Below are positions 41,979 to 42,571 of a stretch of DNA of 42,571 bases, piece after piece (position 1 is the first letter of the stretch; every line of letters begins with the position of its first letter). The translations under genes were made by a program, and so were the position numbers. The stretch lies in NCBI GenBank assembly GCA_025355595.1, contig JANXZI010000459.1, forward strand, positions 1 to 42,571, read 5' to 3'. The notes below the pieces were generated by a model that was not told where the DNA came from, made no database searches, and saw nothing but the letters and a program-made list of their open reading frames with translations. This DNA comes from Spartobacteria bacterium (GTDB lineage Bacteria > Verrucomicrobiota > Verrucomicrobiia > Chthoniobacterales > Chthoniobacteraceae).

Positions 41979-42571
41979 ATGTCCCTTTTCATCCCGCCTC
42001 CCGGCTACGCACGCATCAAGGTGGTGCAAAGTTTTGCGGAGCTAGTCGCGAGTCGTTTTGAAAACGGCGTGAATGCGCTCTGCTGGCCACGGACGCTGCG
42101 TGGCGATTTTGGCGAAGTCGTGGAGCGCCTCGGCACCGGTGAGGGAATCACCACGCTCGAAGATTCGCATCTCCGCGGACTCCGCCTGAGCGACGCCGGC
42201 AAGGCTGCGGCGGACATTCTCCTCGAAGACCAGCGAATCCTCCGCGAGCGCGGCCTCGAGCCGGTGCTCGACTGCATCCGCGGCTATCCGCGCGACGAGG
42301 ACCCCGGCATCGTCGCGACGGATGTCTATTCCTTCCACGTCGATAGCGCGCCGGTGGAGGCGGACACCTGGCTCTGCACGTACCTCGGCACCACAAGCGA
42401 GGGACTGCGCAATGACGAGGCGCAGCGGCGCGTGGACAATCCCGCGACGCGCGCGGAACTGCTCAAGGCTTTCGGCGGTGAGGACGATGCCTCCTTCCTC
42501 GAATTCCTCTCGGAAAATTGCTACGATCTGCACTACGCCGCCGCGCCGGATGCGCGGCCATTTTCATTCGG
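41979..42571 (+). CDS. Conserved protein, partial, resembling DUF1826
   Basis: The frame is open from the ATG at 41979 to the window end, so the stop lies outside. The 197 visible residues include VNALCWPRTL, LSDAGKAAADILLEDQRILR, YSFHVDSAPVEADTWLCTYLG and SENCYDLHYAAAPDARPFSF. The FHVD...CTYLG pattern resembles DUF1826, a family of unknown biochemistry, but this is only a loose match. No signal peptide. It is 106 bases after the oxidoreductase and may be co-transcribed. Confidence 0.8.
   Translation, partial: MSLFIPPPGYARIKVVQSFAELVASRFENGVNALCWPRTLRGDFGEVVERLGTGEGITTLEDSHLRGLRLSDAGKAAADILLEDQRILRERGLEPVLDCIRGYPRDEDPGIVATDVYSFHVDSAPVEADTWLCTYLGTTSEGLRNDEAQRRVDNPATRAELLKAFGGEDDASFLEFLSENCYDLHYAAAPDARPFSF

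Overview
The window is a high-GC chromosomal segment from a Gram-negative bacterium, most likely a member of the Verrucomicrobiota (Chthoniobacter/Spartobacteria-like). The evidence is a DUF1501 protein with a Tat signal, a secreted DUF1080 (3-keto-disaccharide hydrolase-type) protein, a BamA-type outer-membrane protein with a TamB partner, and several intergenic inverted-repeat cassettes of a style common in Verrucomicrobia and Planctomycetes. Taxonomy is inferred from gene content only. No rRNA, CRISPR array, intact transposase or plasmid gene was seen.

Layout. 1-6.7 kb: DUF1501 protein, a secreted protein with two CCxxC metal-binding repeats, a two-copy AsnC/siroheme-decarboxylase-like protein, two exported proteins of unknown role and a PAP2 phosphatase. 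Most spacers here carry inverted repeats. 6.9-15.5 kb: a cell-surface glycan cluster. It holds a GT39-type glycosyltransferase, an MBOAT acyltransferase coupled by an ATGA overlap to an AlgX-like SGNH protein, and, divergently, a second AlgX/AlgJ-like protein and two related secreted GDSL/SGNH hydrolases. Together they look like an O-acetylation system for an exported polysaccharide. Two of the SGNH proteins, from different branches, appear to share a C-terminal accessory domain. 15.7-17.5 kb: a PanE-like reductase, a tRNA-Ile2(CAT) gene, and beside it a broken tyrosine-integrase gene that marks an old integration event.

17.7-20.0 kb: small envelope/stress proteins resembling the DUF883-YqjE-YqjK set. 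20.1-26.8 kb: a translationally coupled operon (small Cys-rich zinc-binding protein, TamB, TamA/BamA-like) for outer-membrane biogenesis. 26.9-30.2 kb: YihY/BrkB membrane protein, a secreted protein and an AI-2E/PerM family permease. 30.3-37.8 kb: signalling and stress genes, namely a five-PAS hybrid histidine kinase, a BON-domain protein, a glycine-zipper general-stress protein, a DUF1080 protein and an RsbU-like response-regulator phosphatase. 37.9-42.6 kb: a 40-codon membrane ORF coupled to a double-length UxaA-family protein, a Gfo/Idh/MocA oxidoreductase, and a conserved protein cut by the window end.

Most long ORFs on the strand opposite these genes are shadow frames caused by high GC. 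The findings most worth a second look are the O-acetylation cluster with its shared accessory domain, the tandem-duplicated UxaA protein, the inverted-repeat cassettes in intergenic gaps, and the integrase remnant next to the tRNA.
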